Shown here: one piece after another, positions 60,516 to 64,000 of the stretch | Layout of the letters: every line of letters starts with the position of its first letter | How positions within the stretch are numbered: the stretch's first letter is position 1 | DNA from: JAUIKM01 sp964445695 | GTDB lineage: Bacteria; Bacteroidota; Ignavibacteria; Kapaibacteriales; UBA7675 | NCBI GenBank assembly: GCA_964445695.1 | Contig: CAYULF010000029.1 | Span: forward strand, 1-64,000 | DNA length: 64,000 nt | Direction: 5' to 3' | Translations under genes and position numbers: made by a program | The notes under the pieces: model-generated | What the model saw: only the letters and a program-made list of their open reading frames with translations | The model's database searches: none | What the model was told of the DNA's origin: nothing

Positions 60516-60652
60516 GTAATTCTCCTGCTGTCCGTATTCTGCCGCAGCGACACCGGGAACGTGTGCGGGTCACGCAAGCAGACGAAAACAGTTCAATTCT
60601 CTTTGATTGGCGCCGCGACGACCGGAAACTGCGCCGCAACGTCAACTGCATT

Positions 60653-61363
60653 TCAGTGTGAGAGATCGCCCAGGTTGTAAGCAGCACTGAACTGTTCCGC
60701 CGTTATTTCATCGCCCAGTTCAAGCGCGTATTCGGCAATCTTGCGGCCCAGAGCCGAGTCGGGACCGCCGATTTCATGCGCAAACGTCAGCACGGCCAGG
60801 CTGTAGCGAAATTGATTGTTCATCTGCTCCGGCTCGTCTTCCTTGCCGTGAATGACGCCTATGCCGTGCGCCTCGGTGCCGATTCGGTCGAGTTCGCGCA
60901 TCGTCAGCAACCGCGCCTGCGGATTGTCCACCTGATCGAGCGACTCATTGATATTTTGTTTGCCCTGCGGCACTTGACCCGCCGCTATCTGCGCAATACC
61001 CAGTTGGCGGCGCGCCTCCGCCAGTGTCGGGTCGAGCGACAAGGCGCGGCGGAACCAGGGAATCGCCGGATCAAAGTCGTTCGCCATCATGTAGCTGAAG
61101 CCGACGGCGCTCATGGCTTTGACGTTGGTCGAATCCGTCTTGAGCACTTCCAGGAACATGTTGAGCGCGTCGAAGTTAAGCTGAATCGCGCTGTCCAGTC
61201 GATGTTCCGCATAGTAGCGCCCGGCGCGTTTGGAGGTCTCGACGGCGCGCATCATCAGCTCGTGCGTCGGATCGTCCTCGCTCGTTTGTTCCACGCCGCA
61301 GGCCGCCAGGCCGACCAGGGCCGCAAAAACACAACTCAGAAACTTCAGGCTGGATGTTGTCAT
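60653..61363 (-). CDS. TPR lipoprotein, 236 aa
   Basis: From ATG 61363 (MTTSSLKFLSCVFAAL); lipobox LAACG follows the hydrophobic core. The middle has two to three TPR units (AMSAVGFSYMMANDFDPAIPWF, LAEARRQLGIAQIAAGQV). Length and form suggest an envelope scaffold like the larger TPR lipoprotein at 57739-59103, but they are not obviously paralogues beyond the repeats. Function unknown. No terminator is evident. Confidence 0.78.
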   Translation of the reverse strand: MTTSSLKFLSCVFAALVGLAACGVEQTSEDDPTHELMMRAVETSKRAGRYYAEHRLDSAIQLNFDALNMFLEVLKTDSTNVKAMSAVGFSYMMANDFDPAIPWFRRALSLDPTLAEARRQLGIAQIAAGQVPQGKQNINESLDQVDNPQARLLTMRELDRIGTEAHGIGVIHGKEDEPEQMNNQFRYSLAVLTFAHEIGGPDSALGRKIAEYALELGDEITAEQFSAAYNLGDLSH

Positions 61364-61530
61364 GGTATTGCTGTCCGCTTTCCTAACGCATTGACAAAAC
61401 AGAAGGCAAGGTAAACGGGAAGCGGCCAATGCGATTGCACCTTCCCCGCTGCAAGCTACCCGGCCGCCCCGCCGCCCTTAATTGTGAAGCAGACGGATGA
61501 ACACCGCTGCACAAAAGTTACGACGCTTCC

Positions 61531-62103
61531 TCACAGCAGGGACGCCCGGCGCGGATTCAGGAAATCCACGGAAGTGCGCTCCATGCGGCGCTCCAGTTCC
61601 TGCGGGCCGTATTCGCGTGCAAAACGGGACTCGTTTTCCGTCAACGGCAGCATCCACAAAAAACGTACGGTCGGACTGTCCGGCGTGGACGGCATCCATT
61701 CCAGGTCCGGGTCCTCCATGTGCGGCCGCGTCAGGAATCCGTGTGAGCAGGTGGAATCAGGCTGCCAGGCGCGCCCGAAGCGCATGCGGTGGTGCAGGTC
61801 CAGCCGGACGACGTTGTGGTGGTAGTGCACCGCCGTGGTCAGAATATCGCGCTGTGTGCGGTCCGGTTCGCGCGTCACGACAAAAATCTCCAGCGGGCGA
61901 TATTGATCGCCGGTCGACATCCCGCAGGTGGCGTAGGACCAGACGGAACGCGACTCCGTCGGCGCAAATTCCAGCACGGCCAGTCCCTCGGGCAGTTGCG
62001 GCGGCATACCCCGCTCCACGTTCAGCACATTGGGCACCGCGCCCCAGAACCGCCGATAGTGTTCCAGCACATGCAGCAGATGGTGTTGACGATTTTCACT
62101 CAT
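61531..62103 (-). CDS. Suppressor-of-fused (SUFU) domain protein
   Basis: 190 aa, with GGGAGGGG before the ATG. The body follows the bacterial SUFU domain: AVLEFAPTESRSVWSYATCG, TTAVHYHHNVVRLDLHHRM, STCSHGFLTRPHMEDPDLEW, VRFLWMLPLTENES. Bacterial SUFU proteins are often immunity proteins of polymorphic toxin or contact-dependent systems, and no toxin lies beside this one in the window. It is soluble and cytoplasmic, with no signal peptide. The immunity role is therefore only a possibility. Confidence 0.85.
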   Translation of the reverse strand: MSENRQHHLLHVLEHYRRFWGAVPNVLNVERGMPPQLPEGLAVLEFAPTESRSVWSYATCGMSTGDQYRPLEIFVVTREPDRTQRDILTTAVHYHHNVVRLDLHHRMRFGRAWQPDSTCSHGFLTRPHMEDPDLEWMPSTPDSPTVRFLWMLPLTENESRFAREYGPQELERRMERTSVDFLNPRRASLL

Positions 62104-62550
62104 GCTCTACCCCTCCCGTTTTGTGCTTGCACAGGCCGCATCGGATTCTCCGCACCGGCCTGCCTCAGTTACCTTTACCCGTCCTCGGCAACGAACCATT
62201 TCCCCCGGGCACTGATTTGGCGACGTAATCAAAGGCCTTTTTATGTTTTGCCCGCGCCGTATCGGCATGCCGCGGCCTTTCAAGCTTCCGGTCAGGGCAT
62301 CGGCGGCGCTGTGCGTTTGAAGCTCACAGCCTGCGCGCAGTCGCCGCATGCCGAAACTCCCTGCCGCCAGTGTCGCCGGATCAAACCTGCCGCGGGCATG
62401 CAGATATACGCCGAAAATCGCAAACTTGCAGTCAAACCGCACACAGAGTCGAATCCCGATTGACAAAAAGTTCCCGCCTGTAACCGGAGCCGCATTTGGC
62501 ACAATGCCGCCGGCCCGTCTTGTGTCCTCAGTTTTGAGCAGGAATCCGAC
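62104..62550. other. Divergent intergenic region
   Basis: 447 nt between the leftward SUFU gene and the rightward gene at 62551. No frame is convincing. AGGA at about 62540 serves the gene at 62551. Nothing else to name. Confidence 0.5.
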
Positions 62551-63639
62551 ATGCAATTCACTTCGCCTCGTCATTGCGGCGCGCACTCCACGCGCCGGTC
62601 AACATCTCTTGCGGCAAGCTGCGGCCGCCTCCTGGCACACTGCACGCTCATTGTTGCGCTGACCATCGCTTGCGGACCCGAAAGCGCCCGCGATGGGTCC
62701 GCACTGCAGGCCGCACAACAGGTAAAAGCCGCCGGCCCGGAGGCGGATTCGCGCAGCGGCGCTCCCGTCGACAGCGTGGCCGCGGGATTGTACGAAACGG
62801 CGCGGTTTACGCGCATCAGCGGCGACCGCTGCATCGACATGCTGCTGGCCGCGGACGGCCGTATCTATCTCTGTGGATTTGTGCACACGGCCGAAGCCGA
62901 CGATCAAATTTTGTTGGTGTGTTACGACGACGCCGGCCGCGAAGTATGGCGGCGTGAGCTGGGCGGCGCGGAAACCGACCGCGGCGGGCTCCTGGCGCAG
63001 ACGCCCGACGGACGACTCTTTTACAGCGCGCGCCTGACCGGCGCGCAGACCATCGACGGCATCGATATTCCCTCGCCCGCCGATGGCGTTTTCTTCTTTG
63101 AGTTCGACGCGCAGGGTCGCGCCACGGACGTGGTTCAACTTGATATCGATCACGTGTCGGACATTGCACATCGCGGCGAGGTCATCATCGCCGCCGGCGC
63201 CGAAATGACAAAGGGCAGGCCGACAACAGTTCTGGCCGGCTTCCGGACGGATGGCCGCGAAAAGTGGCGCAGTCCGCTCGGCTCAGCCTCCCGCATCTGC
63301 GACATGTACGCCGCCCCCGACGGGGGCATTTACCAGACCGGCGCTTTTCACGAGAATGTATCGATCGGCGACGAAACGCACAGCAGCGAGGGTGTATTCG
63401 ACAGCGACGCCTTCGTGGCGAAGTATTCCGACGGGCGGGCGGAGTGGTTCTCCCGATTCGGATCCAAAGGCAATTCCCGCCCCGGATACCGCAGCGGCGA
63501 CATTGCGCTTTCTTCCCTGCTTCTGACCGGCCATGCACGCGGCGGCATGCAGATCGCCGGTTTCCGCATCGATCCGCTGGACGACCGCCACGTGCTGCAT
63601 TTGCTCAGTCTTCCCACGGACTTCAGTCGCCTGCGATGA
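62551..63639 (+). CDS. Lipoprotein with beta-propeller-like repeats
   Basis: 362 aa, with AGGA 7 nt upstream. Hydrophobic leader ends in the lipobox LTIAC (Cys41). The remainder shows repeated strands with the pattern D-x-x-G-x-x-x-W or G-x-x-x-x-A (LAADGRIYLCGFVHTAEADDQILLVCYDDAGREVW, split over two blades; GFRTDGREKWRSPLGSASRI; KYSDGRAEWFSRFGSKG), which recalls SBBP/PQQ-like propellers found in secreted Bacteroidota proteins. No catalytic motif. A terminator lies about 180 nt downstream. Confidence 0.75.
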   Translation: MQFTSPRHCGAHSTRRSTSLAASCGRLLAHCTLIVALTIACGPESARDGSALQAAQQVKAAGPEADSRSGAPVDSVAAGLYETARFTRISGDRCIDMLLAADGRIYLCGFVHTAEADDQILLVCYDDAGREVWRRELGGAETDRGGLLAQTPDGRLFYSARLTGAQTIDGIDIPSPADGVFFFEFDAQGRATDVVQLDIDHVSDIAHRGEVIIAAGAEMTKGRPTTVLAGFRTDGREKWRSPLGSASRICDMYAAPDGGIYQTGAFHENVSIGDETHSSEGVFDSDAFVAKYSDGRAEWFSRFGSKGNSRPGYRSGDIALSSLLLTGHARGGMQIAGFRIDPLDDRHVLHLLSLPTDFSRLR

Positions 63640-64000
63640 GTGCGGATTATGATCGCATTACGTCGCGATCGAAGCCTGCAGAAAGGCGGCGCAAGCCGCC
63701 CGGTTCGGCCGCCCGACGCTTCAGTCCTCTATTATCACGGTTCGCTCTTTTAGCGCTGGCGGCGTCGCCCCGGACGTTGCATATTGCGTCCACTTCATGA
63801 GTGTGTTGGAATTGTTGGTTACGCTGAGTCGAGAGATAACTGCCAGATCTTTCGGCTCAGCGTTTTTTGTTTCGTGGCCTGTGTATTGAGACCGAAAGCC
63901 GCACAATCGGTCGATCTACGCAAAGCCACATTCGGTCGCGGCAATTGCACACGCTGCCGGCCGGCAGAACGGAAAAACAATTCCGTTTGAAAGTGTGGTG
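63640..64000. other. 3' intergenic region with terminator
   Basis: 361 nt up to the window edge; no supported gene. It contains a GGCGG-CGCAAG-CCGCC hairpin near 63684-63699 and the terminator at 63821-63868. The distance between stop and terminator (about 180 nt) leaves room for a 3' UTR structure or a small RNA, but nothing specific is visible. Confidence 0.4.
63821..63868 (+). terminator. Rho-independent terminator
   Basis: Arms ACGCTGAGTCGAGAGAT and ATCTTTCGGCTCAGCGT pair over 17 bp with two wobbles (63821-63837 with 63847-63863), followed by TTTTTTG. Confidence 0.85.

Noticed and set aside
1..64000. CRISPR arrays, rRNA, tRNA, integrase or transposase genes
   Set aside because: I looked for regular repeats with spacers, tRNA-like cloverleaf strings and recombinase motifs and saw none; short or divergent RNA genes could still be missed by eye.

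Overview
The window looks like chromosomal DNA from a high-GC member of the Bacteroidota (FCB group). Two secreted proteins (36240-39956 and 45692-47314) end in type IX secretion (T9SS) sorting domains. There is a giant TANFOR-domain protein, a Bacteroidota-type domain, and a YtxJ-like thiol protein, a TonB-dependent receptor, and TPR regulators ending in LuxR-type or histidine-kinase domains. No species can be assigned. I see no rRNA, tRNA, CRISPR array, integrase or intact insertion sequence.

Layout: 0.7-9.1 kb holds a von Willebrand-type surface protein, a TPR regulator with two LuxR helix-turn-helix domains, an acidic protein with a RebB-like tail, an alkaline phosphatase-family lipoprotein and a 504-aa helical-repeat protein with a 504-aa paralogue at 48.4 kb. 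9.2-20.2 kb is one leftward operon with coupled or overlapping genes: an outer-membrane barrel, a 2017-aa TANFOR protein, a fibronectin-like secreted protein and a renalase-like flavoprotein. 20.5-26.7 kb has an outer-membrane protein, an orphan DNA methyltransferase, a tandem GNAT/DinB duplication in which the second DinB is reduced to 30 codons, a pirin and a nitroreductase. 26.7-33.4 kb holds a TPR histidine kinase, a TonB receptor and phosphoglucomutase. 34.4-36 kb holds two secreted paralogues sharing a strikingly conserved Cys/Trp core. 36.2-50.6 kb has a 1238-aa BNR/sortilin-like T9SS protein, a reductase/PAP2/YtxJ operon, a Vms1-like release-factor protein, an SDR, a double-PDZ T9SS protein, a glyoxalase-fold protein and an outer-membrane protein. 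51.2-64 kb holds a cation/proton antiporter fused to a UBP zinc finger, MutM, a CNNM/CBS protein, TPR lipoproteins, a ferritin-like protein, a suppressor-of-fused protein and several lipoproteins or secreted proteins of unknown role.

The least explained signals are: (1) a dispersed ~135-bp intergenic element in three copies (49-181, 44275-44410, 51002-51135) with an invariant 17-mer and two conserved hairpins; (2) the RICRWYCGWCC protein pair; (3) strong local enrichment of the 7-mer GTTTAAC/GTTAAAC in coding and non-coding DNA; and (4) the four-gene TANFOR operon. Genes up to 42.5 kb lie mostly on the minus strand. Several ends have good Rho-independent terminators. Shine-Dalgarno sites are visible for only some genes.
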